Part shown: positions 50,351 through 59,332 of the stretch, piece after piece
How positions within the stretch are numbered: position 1 is the first letter of the stretch
Layout of the letters: the number at the start of each line of letters is the position of its first letter
From: Lentzea sp. NBRC 102530
GTDB lineage: Bacteria > Actinomycetota > Actinomycetes > Mycobacteriales > Pseudonocardiaceae
Direction: 5' to 3'
DNA length: 64,000 nucleotides
Assembly: GCF_030269365.1 (NCBI RefSeq)
Contig: NZ_BSTF01000007.1
Span: forward strand, 372,001 to 436,000
Translations under genes and position numbers: made by a program
Notes under the pieces: generated by a model
What the model was told of the DNA's origin: nothing
Seen by the model: only the letters and a program-made list of their open reading frames with translations
The model's database searches: none

Positions 50351-51109
50351 TCAGGCGACGACCACTTCGACGCCTGCCGCGCGCAGCCGGTCCAGCTCCT
50401 CGGTGTTCGCCGAGGAGTCGGTGATCAGCACGTGCACGTCGGTGACGGCGGCGATGCGGGAGAACGCCCGCTTGCCCACCTTGGAGCCGTCCGCGAGCAC
50501 GACCACGCGGGCGGCGGTGCGCAGCAGGCAGTGGTCGGTCTGGGCCTCGACCTCGTCGTGCGTGGTGATGCCGGCGCGGGCGTCGATGCCGTCGACGCCC
50601 AGGAACACGAGGTCGAGGCTGATGCCCGCGAGCGCCCGGTCGGCGATCGGGCCGACCAGCTCGTAGCTCTCCGGCCGCACGCCGCCGCCCGTCACGACCA
50701 GGTCGATCGTGGGGCGCGAGCACAGGTCCGAGGCGATGTTCAGCGCGTTCGTGACGACCTTCAACGACCGGGTGGTCGCGAGCAGGCGGGCGAGTTCGGT
50801 GGTCGTGGTGCCGCCGTTGAGCCCGACGGAGTGCACGGCCTCGGTCACGAACCTCGCGGCCGCCCCGGCGATCTGCCGCTTCTCCTCCTGCTGGCCGACC
50901 CGGTAACGCAGCGGCAGTTCGTAGATGACCTCGACCGCCACCGCGCCGCCGTGGGTCCGCTTGAGCAGCTTCTGCTCCTCCAGCGCCTGCAGGTCGCGGC
51001 GGATCGAGGCGACCGAGGTGTCCAGGGTCTCGGCGAGCCCGGTGACGGTGACCGAGCCCGTGTCCGCGAGCTGACCCAGGATGGCAGCGAGCCGCTGCTC
51101 TTGACGCAT
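50351..51109 (-). CDS. DeoR-family regulator, AgaR-like by context
   Basis: 252 residues. N-terminal DeoR helix-turn-helix (TVTGLAETLDTSVASIRRDLQALEEQ in segments, then the wing KRTHGGA) and a C-terminal sugar-phosphate sensor domain of the DeoR/ribose-isomerase-like type (LNGGTTTTELARLL, VTGGGVRPESYELVG, FLGVDGID). DeoR proteins sense phosphorylated sugars; AgaR of the N-acetylgalactosamine pathway belongs here. It sits at the 3' end of the galactosamine-type operon but has its own upstream gap with a TATAGTG sequence. Candidate sites are the TGAGCGA repeats at 59211-59314. Confidence 0.9.
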   Translation of the reverse strand: MRQEQRLAAILGQLADTGSVTVTGLAETLDTSVASIRRDLQALEEQKLLKRTHGGAVAVEVIYELPLRYRVGQQEEKRQIAGAAARFVTEAVHSVGLNGGTTTTELARLLATTRSLKVVTNALNIASDLCSRPTIDLVVTGGGVRPESYELVGPIADRALAGISLDLVFLGVDGIDARAGITTHDEVEAQTDHCLLRTAARVVVLADGSKVGKRAFSRIAAVTDVHVLITDSSANTEELDRLRAAGVEVVVA

Positions 51110-51162
51110 TCGATCACTATAGCGCACGAATGTTGCTCGTTTTGCGGCAACTTGCGACCTAA

Positions 51163-52083
51163 TCACGCATCGGTCCTGCGCGTTATCGCCACCCGACGCG
51201 CCAGCGCCGACGCCTCGGCCCACGTCGGCTGGGTCGCCGTGCCGCCGGCTCCTCGCGTGGACAACGCGCCCGCCGCCGCGCCCAGGGCCAGCGCGGAGGC
51301 GAGGTCCCGGTCGTGCAGCCACCCGGCGAGGAAACCCGCGTCGAACGAGTCGCCCGCGCCGACCGTGTCGACGGGCTCCAGCACCGGCGGGCGCGCGGTG
51401 ATCCGTTCGCCGCCGAGCAGCGCCTCGCAACCGTCCCCGCCGTTCTTGACGACCGGGGTCGTGCCCAGGTCGGCGAACGCGGCCAGCGGGTCCTCAGCCC
51501 TGGTCAACGCCACCGCCTCGGCCCGGTTGGGCAGCACGAAGGTGCAGTGCCGCACCAACTCCGGCGGCACCTTCCAGTTCCCGGACGGGTCGTCGTTGGT
51601 GTCGAGCGACGTGCTCCCCGGCGCCCTGCGCAACACCTCCGGCAGCCCGGCGGCGAGGCGTGGCTGGAGGAAGTACGACGCCGCGTGCACGTGCCGCGCC
51701 TCGACGTCCGGCACGTGCTCGGCACCGAACTCGGCCAGACAGCCCGGAGCGGTCAGGATCGCGCGGTCGCCGCCGGATCGGTTGAGGCACACCGTCAACG
51801 CCGTCGGCAACGACTCGTGCCTGATGCACGCGCTGATGTCCACGCCCGCGTCTTGCAACGCGTCCAGCACGAAGTCCCCGGCCGCGTCCCGGCCGACCAT
51901 CGCCGCCAGTCCCACCGACAGCCCCAGCCGCGCGGCCCCGTGCGCCACGATCGCGGCCGAGCCCCCCAGCGCCAGCACCCCTTGCTCCACCAGCGTCTCC
52001 GCCTGCCCGTAGGCCGGAGCGGCAGGCGCGCCGAAGACGAGCACGTCCGGGTTCGCGTCCCCGACGACGAGGAGGTCCAGCAT
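51163..52083 (-). CDS. PfkB-family sugar kinase (ribokinase type)
   Basis: 306 residues. The N-terminal VVGDANPDVLVFG and GGSAAIVAHGAARLG (two-glycine motif) and the C-terminal DTVGAGDSFDAGFLAGWL with the catalytic Asp are intact. The family phosphorylates sugars at the primary hydroxyl. Within this operon the missing step is phosphorylation of imported galactosamine or galactose, so that role is suggested. The ATG overlaps the GH4 stop (ATGA). Confidence 0.9.
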   Translation of the reverse strand: MLDLLVVGDANPDVLVFGAPAAPAYGQAETLVEQGVLALGGSAAIVAHGAARLGLSVGLAAMVGRDAAGDFVLDALQDAGVDISACIRHESLPTALTVCLNRSGGDRAILTAPGCLAEFGAEHVPDVEARHVHAASYFLQPRLAAGLPEVLRRAPGSTSLDTNDDPSGNWKVPPELVRHCTFVLPNRAEAVALTRAEDPLAAFADLGTTPVVKNGGDGCEALLGGERITARPPVLEPVDTVGAGDSFDAGFLAGWLHDRDLASALALGAAAGALSTRGAGGTATQPTWAEASALARRVAITRRTDA

Positions 52084-53369
52084 CACGCGCCCCGCAACGC
52101 GGCCGGCAGCAGGTCGCCGTGCGCGGCCGTCATCGCCGCCACGAGGTCGTCGACCTGCCCGGCGGTCAGGGCCGCCGCGGTCGCCGGATCGCACAACGCC
52201 GCGTGCCGGACGTGCGCGGGATCGCCCTCGACGGCGGCGGCCACGGTCAGGTCGACCACGTTGAGGAAGCTGCGGTTCAGCGCCGCGAGCTGCCGCGGCA
52301 ACGCCCCGACGTGGTGCGGGTGCACGCCCAGCCGGTCGAGCGTGGCGGGCACCTCGACCGCCGCGCCGGCGGGCAGGTTGGTGATCAGGCCGTCGTTCGC
52401 GACGTTCACCTGGATCGTCCGCCGCTGCCCGGTGACGAGGCTGTGGATCACCTGCGGCGCGTACTCGACGGCGTCCTCCGTCAGCGGTGGCGGTGCGTCA
52501 CCGGCGTTGAGCGCGTCCCGCGTCTTCTCGTACGTGGCCACGTTCTCCGCGCTGATCGTCGCGTAGTCGCGGACCGGCAGCCGAAGTCGCTCCACTTCGG
52601 ACTCGTGCGTCAGGTACCACGGCACGTACTCCGAAGAGTGCTCGCTCGTCTCCGTCGGGTAGAAGCCGAACCTGCGGTAGACGTCCACGCGCACCCGCCG
52701 TGCCAGCCCCGGATCGGCGGCGATCGCGGCGTCGAGCGCCGGGTACAGGTCACGTCCCCGGTGCTGCCAGCGCAGGATCCACGCCTGGTGGTTCACCCCG
52801 GCGGAGAGGAAGTCGACCTCCTCGTGCGGCACGCCGACCAGGGCGCTCAGGTCGTGGATCGTCCAGTGCACCGAGTGGCACAACCCCGCGACCTTGAGCC
52901 GTGGCGCGACGGTCGCCATGTACTGGATGTTCATGGCCATCGGGTTCGTGTAGTTGAGCAGCCACGCGTCCGGGCACACGGCGAGGACGTCGGCCGCCAG
53001 CCCGTCCAGGAACGGGAACGTCCGCAGCCCCCGGAAGATCCCGCCGATGCCGAGCGTGTCGCCGATGGTCTGCCGCAGCCCGAACGACTCCGGCACGTCG
53101 AAGTCCTTCAACGTCGCCTCGTGCCCGCCGATCGCGACCATGTTGACGACGACGTCCGCGCCTGCCAACGCCTCCCTGCGCTCCAGTGAGGCGCGCACGT
53201 TCGCCGCCCCGGCCAGGCGGGCCAGCGCCTCGGCGACCTCCAGCCGTTCGGCGTCGATGTCGTGCAACGAGATCGTGCACTCGGCCAGCTCGGGAAACGA
53301 CAGGACGTCGCGGAGCAGCTGGCGGGTGAACTCGACGGAACCCGCGCCCACGAACGCGATGGTGAACAT
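52083..53369 (-). CDS. GH4-family NAD-dependent glycosidase, MelA-like
   Basis: 428 residues. The opening IAFVGAGSVEFTRQLLRDVL, the sugar-site LLNYTNPMAMNIQYMA and the metal-binding Cys-His of GLCHSVHWT place it in GH4, nearest to alpha-galactosidases of the MelA type rather than to phospho-beta-glucosidases. GH4 enzymes act by an NAD and Mn-dependent oxidation-elimination route and remain in the cytoplasm. Here it would release terminal alpha-galactosyl or galactosaminyl residues from imported oligosaccharides, by inference. Confidence 0.9.
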   Translation of the reverse strand: MFTIAFVGAGSVEFTRQLLRDVLSFPELAECTISLHDIDAERLEVAEALARLAGAANVRASLERREALAGADVVVNMVAIGGHEATLKDFDVPESFGLRQTIGDTLGIGGIFRGLRTFPFLDGLAADVLAVCPDAWLLNYTNPMAMNIQYMATVAPRLKVAGLCHSVHWTIHDLSALVGVPHEEVDFLSAGVNHQAWILRWQHRGRDLYPALDAAIAADPGLARRVRVDVYRRFGFYPTETSEHSSEYVPWYLTHESEVERLRLPVRDYATISAENVATYEKTRDALNAGDAPPPLTEDAVEYAPQVIHSLVTGQRRTIQVNVANDGLITNLPAGAAVEVPATLDRLGVHPHHVGALPRQLAALNRSFLNVVDLTVAAAVEGDPAHVRHAALCDPATAAALTAGQVDDLVAAMTAAHGDLLPAALRGA

Positions 53370-53372
53370 TGA

Positions 53373-54194
53373 TCAGCCTTCCAGTACCCGGATGAGCCGA
53401 GCGACCTCGGCGGACATGGCCTCGCGACCGGCACCGAGGTAGCGCCGGGGGTCGACGAGCGACGGCTGCTCGTCGAGCACGGTCCGCACGCTCGCGGTGA
53501 AGTGCTTGTTGAGCTGGGTGGCGATGTTGATCTTCCGCATCCCGGCTCGCACCGCCGCCGCGAGGCTCTCGTCCGCCACCCCGGACGACCCGTGCAGCAC
53601 CAACGGCACCGGCACAGCTCTGTGCAGCAACGAGATCAGCTCGAAGTCCAGCTCGGCGTCCCGCGTCAGCATCGCGTGCGACGACCCGACCGCCACGGCG
53701 AGCAGGTCGACGCCCGTCGCCGCCACGTAGGCCGCCGCGTCCCGCGGATCGGTGCGCACCCCCGGCGCGTGCACGCCGTCCTTGCCCCCGATCTCCCCGA
53801 GTTCCGCCTCGACGGCCACCCCGGCCTCGTGGCACTCCCGCACGACCTCGGCGGTGCGGGCGACGTTCTCCTCGTGCGCCAGCGCGGACGCGTCGAACAT
53901 GACCGACCCGAACCCCAGCCGCACCGCCTCCCGCACCAGGTCCTCGGACGTGGCGTGGTCGAGGTGCACGGCGATCGGCGCGCGGGCGGCGGCCGCGACC
54001 GAGAGCGTGGCGGCCCCGATGGGCTTCAGCGAACCGTGGTAGCGCACGGCGTTCTCGCTGATCTGGAGCACGACGGACGCGCCGGTCTCGTCGGCGGCGG
54101 CGGCGATCGCCTCGGCGTGCTCGACCTGGATCACGTTGAACGCGGGCACCGGCGCGGGCCCGTCGATGATCTCGCGGAGCTGGATCAACGGCAT
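53373..54194 (-). CDS. Class II ketose-bisphosphate aldolase, KbaY/GatY type
   Basis: 273 residues. The zinc ligands VHLDHA (His near 82) and VLHGSSGV, plus GFGSVMFDAS and GMRKINIATQL, identify a class II aldolase of the fructose/tagatose-bisphosphate group. Length and the short loop favour tagatose-1,6-bisphosphate. It would split the product of the PfkB kinase encoded just upstream into dihydroxyacetone phosphate and glyceraldehyde 3-phosphate. Thirteen bases separate the two genes. Confidence 0.92.
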   Translation of the reverse strand: MPLIQLREIIDGPAPVPAFNVIQVEHAEAIAAAADETGASVVLQISENAVRYHGSLKPIGAATLSVAAAARAPIAVHLDHATSEDLVREAVRLGFGSVMFDASALAHEENVARTAEVVRECHEAGVAVEAELGEIGGKDGVHAPGVRTDPRDAAAYVAATGVDLLAVAVGSSHAMLTRDAELDFELISLLHRAVPVPLVLHGSSGVADESLAAAVRAGMRKINIATQLNKHFTASVRTVLDEQPSLVDPRRYLGAGREAMSAEVARLIRVLEG

Positions 54195-54207
54195 GGTCTG
54201 GTTCCCG

Positions 54208-55227
54208 TCACACTCGTCTGGGCACGATGACGGCCCGGTGCTGGTCGTAGAAGGAGCGGTCGAAGTCGCCGGCGAGCGGGGCGCGCACGGCCGCGGCGGA
54301 CAGGGCGACGGCCTCGGCGAGCCGTCGTGGCCACGGCAGGTGCCAGGTGGCGACCAGGGCGGCGACGGCGGCGTCGCCGGCACCGGTCGGGTTGCCGCGC
54401 AGGACCTCGGGTGGCGCGGCGGTCCAGACGCCGTCGGGGGTGTAGGCGGTCATGCCGTTGGCGCCGTCGGAGACGAGGGCGGCTTCGGCACCAAGCACCC
54501 GAGGGTCGTCCGCTGTGGAGGAAGCGGGGGCCGGGCGCGGGTGCGAGGTGGCCAGTGCGGACGCGGCGGCGGACTCCGGCCGGGACGAGGCGAGCAGCGC
54601 GCTCGCGGCGGACTCCGGCCGGGACGAGGTGTCCAGCGCGCTCGCGGCGGACTCGCTCACCGCGAGCGCGGCCGCGAGTTCCCCGCGGTTCGGCGTGATC
54701 ACCGCGGGCCCCGCCGCCGCCCCCGCAGCCAGCGCCGGCCCATCCGCGTCCAGCACCACCGGCGCCCGAGAAGCCCGCACGAGCGTCGCGTACGCATCCC
54801 CCGGCAGCCCCTGCGGCAACGACCCCGACAACACCACGACGTCGGCCTCCAGCCCCGCGAAGTGCCGGACGAACCCCGCCCATTCCTCCTCCGTCACCAC
54901 CGGCCCGGGCTCGGCGAACAACGTCGCCTCCCCCGCCTCCCCGACCACCGCGACCGTCCGCCGCGTCTCCCCCGCGATCGGGAACATCGCCGCGGCCATC
55001 CCGGCCCGGGCCAGGTCGTCGCACAACGCCGCCCCCGCCGCGCCACCCACCAGCCCGGTCGCGACCACGGACACCCCGAGCCCGTGCAGCACCCGCGCCA
55101 CGTTCACCCCCTTGCCGCCGGCCCGCACCGCGACGTCCGAAACCCGATGCGTGGCACCGGGTTCCACCGCCCCGACCCGGTAGGTGACGTCCAGGGCCGC
55201 GTTCAGGGTGACCGTCAACGCCCTCAC
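54208..55227 (-). CDS. 1-phosphofructokinase/tagatose-6-phosphate kinase-like PfkB kinase
   Basis: 339 residues. TVTLNAALDVTY, VRAGGKGVNVARVLHGLG, VVLSGSLPQGLP and GNPTGAGDAAVAALVA are the marks of the FruK/LacC subgroup. A low-complexity insert of about 45 residues (SESAASALDTSSRPE repeats) interrupts the domain after the TPNRGELA motif; most relatives are some 30-40 residues shorter. GTG at 55227 overlaps the SIS stop (GTGA). In context it phosphorylates tagatose 6-phosphate. Confidence 0.88.
   Translation of the reverse strand: MRALTVTLNAALDVTYRVGAVEPGATHRVSDVAVRAGGKGVNVARVLHGLGVSVVATGLVGGAAGAALCDDLARAGMAAAMFPIAGETRRTVAVVGEAGEATLFAEPGPVVTEEEWAGFVRHFAGLEADVVVLSGSLPQGLPGDAYATLVRASRAPVVLDADGPALAAGAAAGPAVITPNRGELAAALAVSESAASALDTSSRPESAASALLASSRPESAAASALATSHPRPAPASSTADDPRVLGAEAALVSDGANGMTAYTPDGVWTAAPPEVLRGNPTGAGDAAVAALVATWHLPWPRRLAEAVALSAAAVRAPLAGDFDRSFYDQHRAVIVPRRV
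54569..54646. repeat. 39-base tandem repeat inside the PfkB kinase gene
   Basis: Units 54569-54607 and 54608-54646 differ at only a few bases, with partial copies on both sides. They encode the 13-residue SAASAL..SSRPE phrase and keep the frame. Confidence 0.85.
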
Positions 55228-56123
55228 GGCGTGCCGTCGAGGATGACCGAGCGGGTGAGGTTGCGCGGCGCGTCGGGGTCGAGCCCGCGCAGCAGGGCGA
55301 CCTCCACGGCCAACCGGTGCACGGCCACGAGTTCGGCCAGCGGGTCGCGGGCGCGGGCGATCCAGCGGCCCCCGGTGGCGGCGACGTCCACCTCGAGCCC
55401 GGTCGGCGGCGTCCCGAACGACCACACCAGCGACCCCTCGTCGGTGATCGCGATCGGCCCGTGCCGGTACTCCGCGGCGGGGTACGACTCGGCCCACGAC
55501 AACGAGGCCTCGCGCATCTTCAACGCGGCCTCGGCGGCGAGTCCGGTCGTCCACGGCGCACCGCCGAGGAACGTGAACTGGTTGCGCTCCACCAGGTCCG
55601 CGCCGAGCGGATCGGCCAGCGCCTGCTCCGCGTCGAGCACCGCGCGGTCCAGCCGTTCACCGAGGTGGGCGCGCAGCAGCACGAGGGCGGTCGTCGCGAA
55701 CCGGGTCTGCACGACCGAGCGTTCGTCGGCGAACTCCAGCGCCACCACGTGGTCCGCCAACGAGGTCACAGGCGTGCCAGGCGTCCCGACGATCGCCGTC
55801 GTGGGCACGGTCAGGCGCCGCACCACGTCGATCACCTCGGTCGTGGTGCCCGAGCGGGTCAACGCCACCACGCGGTCGTAAGCCCGGCCGAACGGGAACT
55901 CCGACGCGGCGAAGGCGTCCGTCTCGCCCAGGCCCGCGTCCTCGCGCAGCCGGGCGTAGGCCTGGGCCATGAACCACGACGTGCCGCAACCGATCACGGC
56001 GACGCGTTCCCCCGGCGACGGCAGGGAGGCGACGGTGTCAGGATCGGCGGCCAGTGCGATCGCCCGGCGCCAGCACGCGGGCTGGGACGCGATCTCCTCG
56101 GTGGTGTGCAGCTGAGTGTGCAT
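55224..56123 (-). CDS. SIS-domain sugar isomerase/deaminase, AgaS-like
   Basis: 299 residues with two SIS domains: VIGCGTSWFMAQAYARL with LTRSGTTTEVID in the first, and FLGGAPWTTGLAAEAALKMREAS (in segments) in the second. This is the fold of AgaS (galactosamine-6-phosphate deaminase/isomerase) and of the GlmS isomerase half, without an amidotransferase domain. CCGGAGG precedes the ATG at 56123. Next to a tagatose-phosphate kinase and aldolase, galactosamine 6-phosphate is the likeliest substrate. Confidence 0.86.
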   Translation of the reverse strand: MHTQLHTTEEIASQPACWRRAIALAADPDTVASLPSPGERVAVIGCGTSWFMAQAYARLREDAGLGETDAFAASEFPFGRAYDRVVALTRSGTTTEVIDVVRRLTVPTTAIVGTPGTPVTSLADHVVALEFADERSVVQTRFATTALVLLRAHLGERLDRAVLDAEQALADPLGADLVERNQFTFLGGAPWTTGLAAEAALKMREASLSWAESYPAAEYRHGPIAITDEGSLVWSFGTPPTGLEVDVAATGGRWIARARDPLAELVAVHRLAVEVALLRGLDPDAPRNLTRSVILDGTP

Positions 56124-56146
56124 GGCGGATTCCTCCGGTTGTTCAG

Positions 56147-56953
56147 TCACTTGATGCCCGCTGCGGCCACCGACCGCACGAAGAACCGCTGGGCGAAGAA
56201 GAAGACGAGCAGGACGGGCAGCTGGCTGAGCACCGTGCCGGCCATGAGCTTGGGCCAGTTCGTGGTGTGCGCGCCCTGGAACGACTGCAGTCCCAGTTGG
56301 ACGGTCATCACACCGGGGCTCTGCACCGCGATCAACGGCCACAGGAAGTCGTTCCAGGTCTGCAGGAACGTGAGCACGGCGAGGGTGGCGAGCGTCGGCC
56401 GCATCAACGGCAGCAGCACCTGCAGCAACGTGCGCAGGCGAGACGCGCCGTCGATCCGCGCGGCCTCCTCCAGCTCCCGCGGCAAGGTCGTGAAGAACTG
56501 CCGCATCAGGAACACGCCGAACGCCGTCGCCAGGTTGGGCGCGATCAACGCCCCCAAGGTGTCCACCAGCCCCAGCGACCGCATCATGATCAGCAGCGGC
56601 AGCATGACGATCTGGAACGGCACCATCAGGGTCGCCAGCATCAGCACGAACGCGACCTTCGACCCGATGAACGGGATGCGCGCGAACGCGTACCCGGCCA
56701 GCGAGCAGAGCAGCAGGTTGCCGCCGACGCACACGATCGACACGACGAAGCTGTTGACCAGCCACGACCCCAAGGGTGCGTCCCGCACGGCCGCGAGGTA
56801 GTTCTCCCACTCGATCCCACCCGGCAGCCCCGGCGGGAACCGCCGCGACTCCTCCTGGGTGGAGATCGACACGAGGATCATCCACACCAGCGGCGTCACC
56901 ATCACGAGCGAGAGCGGCAGCAGGACCAGGTGCAGGGCGCTCGGCCTTCTCAT
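56147..56953 (-). CDS. Sugar ABC transporter permease, MalG type
   Basis: 268 residues, six membrane helices, EAA loop EAARIDGASRLRTLLQVLLP. ATG 56953 overlaps the preceding permease stop (ATGA). With its partner it forms the channel of an oligosaccharide importer; as in the cellobiose locus no ATPase gene is present. Confidence 0.93.
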   Translation of the reverse strand: MRRPSALHLVLLPLSLVMVTPLVWMILVSISTQEESRRFPPGLPGGIEWENYLAAVRDAPLGSWLVNSFVVSIVCVGGNLLLCSLAGYAFARIPFIGSKVAFVLMLATLMVPFQIVMLPLLIMMRSLGLVDTLGALIAPNLATAFGVFLMRQFFTTLPRELEEAARIDGASRLRTLLQVLLPLMRPTLATLAVLTFLQTWNDFLWPLIAVQSPGVMTVQLGLQSFQGAHTTNWPKLMAGTVLSQLPVLLVFFFAQRFFVRSVAAAGIK

Positions 56954-57891
56954 CGGACCTCGTAGTGGGACGTGCGGCGGTTGAACCGCAACTGGACGAG
57001 GGTGAACGCGCCGATCACCAGGAACACCGCGCAGCCGATGGCCGCCGCGTAGCCGCCGTCGAAACTGACGAACGCCTCGTTGTAGAGGTGGTAGACCAGC
57101 ACGGTCGTCGCGCGCAGCGGCCCGCCCTTGGTCGTCACGTAGACGGCGTCGAAGAGCTGCAAGCCGTTGATCGTGAGCCACACCAGCAGGAACCCGGTGG
57201 CGGGCGCGACCAGCGGCAGTTCGACGTGCCAGAACGACCGGGCGCGGCCACAACCGTCCAGGCTGGACGCCTCGATCAGGTCCTTCGGCACGTTCTGCAA
57301 CGCCGCCAGGTAGATGATGACCGCGAACCCGAGCCAGCCCCACACCGTCATCGCGACGACGGAGAACAACGCCTGGCCGGGATCGGCGAAGAAGCCCTGC
57401 TTCGGCAGGCCGACGGCGTCCAGCGCGGCGTTGACCAGCCCGAACTGCGGGTTCGCCAGCCAGCTGAACATGATGCCGGTCGCGACCGTCGAGGTCACCA
57501 GCGGCACGGACACCGCGAGCCGGTACAGCACGACCCCGCGGATCTGCTGGTTGAGCATGACCGCGATCGGCAACGCCAGCGCGAGCGTCACCGGCACGAA
57601 CAGCACGACGTAGACCAACGTCCGGCGGGCCGCGTCCCAGAACAACGGGTCGGCGACGAGCTTGGCGTAGTTGTCGCCGCCCGCGAACGTGCCGGGTGAG
57701 GTGAGGTCGGTGTGCTGGAACGACAGCACCGCCGACCACACCACGGGCACCAGGCCGAACAGGCCGATCAGGACCACCGCCGGTGCCGCGAAGCCCCAGC
57801 CGGACACGTGGTCGGCGAGGTTGCGCGGACGGTTCGCCGGCGCGCGCTCGCGGACGGCCTGCGCGGGCCGGGTCTCGAGGTCGGCCGTCAT
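56950..57891 (-). CDS. Sugar ABC transporter permease, MalF type
   Basis: 313 residues, an N-terminal tail then six membrane helices; the EAA-type loop reads EASSLDGCGRARSFWHVELP. ATG 57891 overlaps the stop of the binding-protein gene. Substrate is inferred from the galactosamine-type enzymes encoded downstream. Confidence 0.93.
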   Translation of the reverse strand: MTADLETRPAQAVRERAPANRPRNLADHVSGWGFAAPAVVLIGLFGLVPVVWSAVLSFQHTDLTSPGTFAGGDNYAKLVADPLFWDAARRTLVYVVLFVPVTLALALPIAVMLNQQIRGVVLYRLAVSVPLVTSTVATGIMFSWLANPQFGLVNAALDAVGLPKQGFFADPGQALFSVVAMTVWGWLGFAVIIYLAALQNVPKDLIEASSLDGCGRARSFWHVELPLVAPATGFLLVWLTINGLQLFDAVYVTTKGGPLRATTVLVYHLYNEAFVSFDGGYAAAIGCAVFLVIGAFTLVQLRFNRRTSHYEVR

Positions 57892-59156
57892 GAACCCGCG
57901 AGCTCCTGGTCGACCTCACCGCGGGCCTGGTCCAGCGCCGCCTGCGGTTCCGCCTGCCCCAGCAGCACCGACTGCACGGCCGTGCCCAGCACCTGCGAGA
58001 TCTTCGGGTACTGCGGGATGTTCGGCCGCGCCTTGGTGACGTTCTGCGCGAGGTTGTCGACGAACACCTTGGTGCCGGGGTACTTCGCCTCGAACTCGGC
58101 GTACCCGGCGAGGTCCACTTCGGACTGCCGGATCGGCAGGTGCCCGGTCTCCATGGCGAACTCGAGGTGGATCTCCGCCGACAGCAGCCACTTCAGGAAC
58201 GGCACGGCGTTCTTGCGGCCGTTCTCGCCGAACACGACGAACGTGTCGGGGCCCGCGATCGTCGCGTGGCTGACCTTGCCCGGCAGGAACTGCACGCCGT
58301 ACGACACGTCCTCGTTGATCGAGCCGAGGTCCCACGGCCCGGTCCAGAGCATGCCGATGCGCCCGGAGTTGAACAGGTTCAGGTACTGCTGGTCACCGGC
58401 GTCGAGGTAGACCGACTTGTCCGTGACGGCCATGTCCTTCAACAACTGCATGGCCTGAAGACCCGCGGGCGAGGCGAACGCCGACTTCTTGCCGTCCGCC
58501 GACAGCAGGTCACCACCCGCCTGCCAGAGCAGCGCGAGGAACCGCCAGACCGTGTCCTCGGTGCCGTCGTTGACGTAGGCCCAGCCGAACCGGCCGTCCG
58601 CCGTCAGCTTCTGGGCCGCCGCACGGAACTCGTCCCACGTCCAGGTGGGCGTCGGGTGCGCGATCCCGACCTCGTCGAACAGCTTCTCGTTGTACACCAG
58701 CGAGAGGTTGTCGACGAGCGCGGGAACGCCGTAGACCTTGCCGTCCACGGTGGACGCCTCGCGGCCGGCCTGGAACAGGTCGTCCCAGTTGAACGCGCTG
58801 TCGCCGCGCAGGACGTCGGTCAGGTCCTGGGTCTGCTGCCTGCCGGTGAGGCCGGTGATCGAGGAGCCGTACTGGTAGGCCGCCTCCGGCGGGTTGCCCG
58901 AGGCGAACGAGGCCAGCGTCTTCTGCAACGCGTTGTCGTTGCCGCCGTTGAACACCAGCTCGACCTGCTGGTTCGGGTGCGTGGTGTTCCAGCGGTCGGC
59001 GAGCTTCGTCAGCGCGGAGGCTTCCTTGTCGGTGTAGCCGTGCCACACCCGGACCTTGCCGTCGGAGCTCGACCCCGTTCCGCAGGCGGCCGTCATGACC
59101 AGCGCGGCGCCCATCGTCAGCACCGTGCGGCGACTCAGCCCTCTGCCGTGCGCCAT
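57888..59156 (-). CDS. Sugar-binding lipoprotein of the galactosamine-type locus
   Basis: 422 residues. A signal with both twin arginines (SRRTVL) and a lipobox (MTAAC, Cys near 25) precedes a family 1 solute-binding domain (KVRVWHGYTDKEASAL, then GIAHPTPTWTWDEFRAAA). GAGGGAG precedes the ATG at 59156. First gene of the eight-gene operon that runs to 51163 and divergent from the secreted GH114 enzyme, so it probably captures the oligosaccharides that enzyme releases. Confidence 0.92.
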   Translation of the reverse strand: MAHGRGLSRRTVLTMGAALVMTAACGTGSSSDGKVRVWHGYTDKEASALTKLADRWNTTHPNQQVELVFNGGNDNALQKTLASFASGNPPEAAYQYGSSITGLTGRQQTQDLTDVLRGDSAFNWDDLFQAGREASTVDGKVYGVPALVDNLSLVYNEKLFDEVGIAHPTPTWTWDEFRAAAQKLTADGRFGWAYVNDGTEDTVWRFLALLWQAGGDLLSADGKKSAFASPAGLQAMQLLKDMAVTDKSVYLDAGDQQYLNLFNSGRIGMLWTGPWDLGSINEDVSYGVQFLPGKVSHATIAGPDTFVVFGENGRKNAVPFLKWLLSAEIHLEFAMETGHLPIRQSEVDLAGYAEFEAKYPGTKVFVDNLAQNVTKARPNIPQYPKISQVLGTAVQSVLLGQAEPQAALDQARGEVDQELAGS

Positions 59157-59197
59157 GTCGACTCCCTCGCGTGGTGGGTGCGGCTCTGTGGTCGGGG

Positions 59198-59227
59198 ACA
59201 GTAAGCCGAAATCGCTCAAACACGCAA
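59198..59227 (-). promoter_or_regulatory. Candidate promoter of the galactosamine-type operon with an operator in the spacer
   Basis: On the minus strand TTGCGT (59222-59227) and TACTGT (59198-59203) are 18 bases apart, and a TGAGCGAT box (59211-59218) lies within the spacer. A repressor bound there would silence the importer operon. Confidence 0.5.
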
Positions 59228-59282
59228 GAGTCGTGACCGATTGAGATTGGTTCCTAGCTTGATTCGGACATTGTCGGTACGG

Positions 59283-59313
59283 TCGCTCACACCCGATCAA
59301 CAAGCCTGAGCGA
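59283..59313. promoter_or_regulatory. Candidate DeoR/AgaR-type operator before the GH114 gene
   Basis: TCGCTCA (59283-59289) and TGAGCGA (59307-59313) form a 7-base inverted repeat 17 bases apart; CGATCAA also occurs twice in direct orientation (59294 and 59311). The same heptamer lies in the divergent promoter at 59212. The site ends just before the GH114 ribosome site. The rest of the 176-base gap shows nothing else. Confidence 0.5.
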
Positions 59314-59332
59314 TCAAGGAGATTTGGCGCCT

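Noticed and set aside
52083-53369. GH4 protein as a 6-phospho-beta-glucosidase
   Set aside because: The opening and CHSV motif are nearer to MelA-type alpha-galactosidases, and no phosphotransferase system is encoded in the locus.
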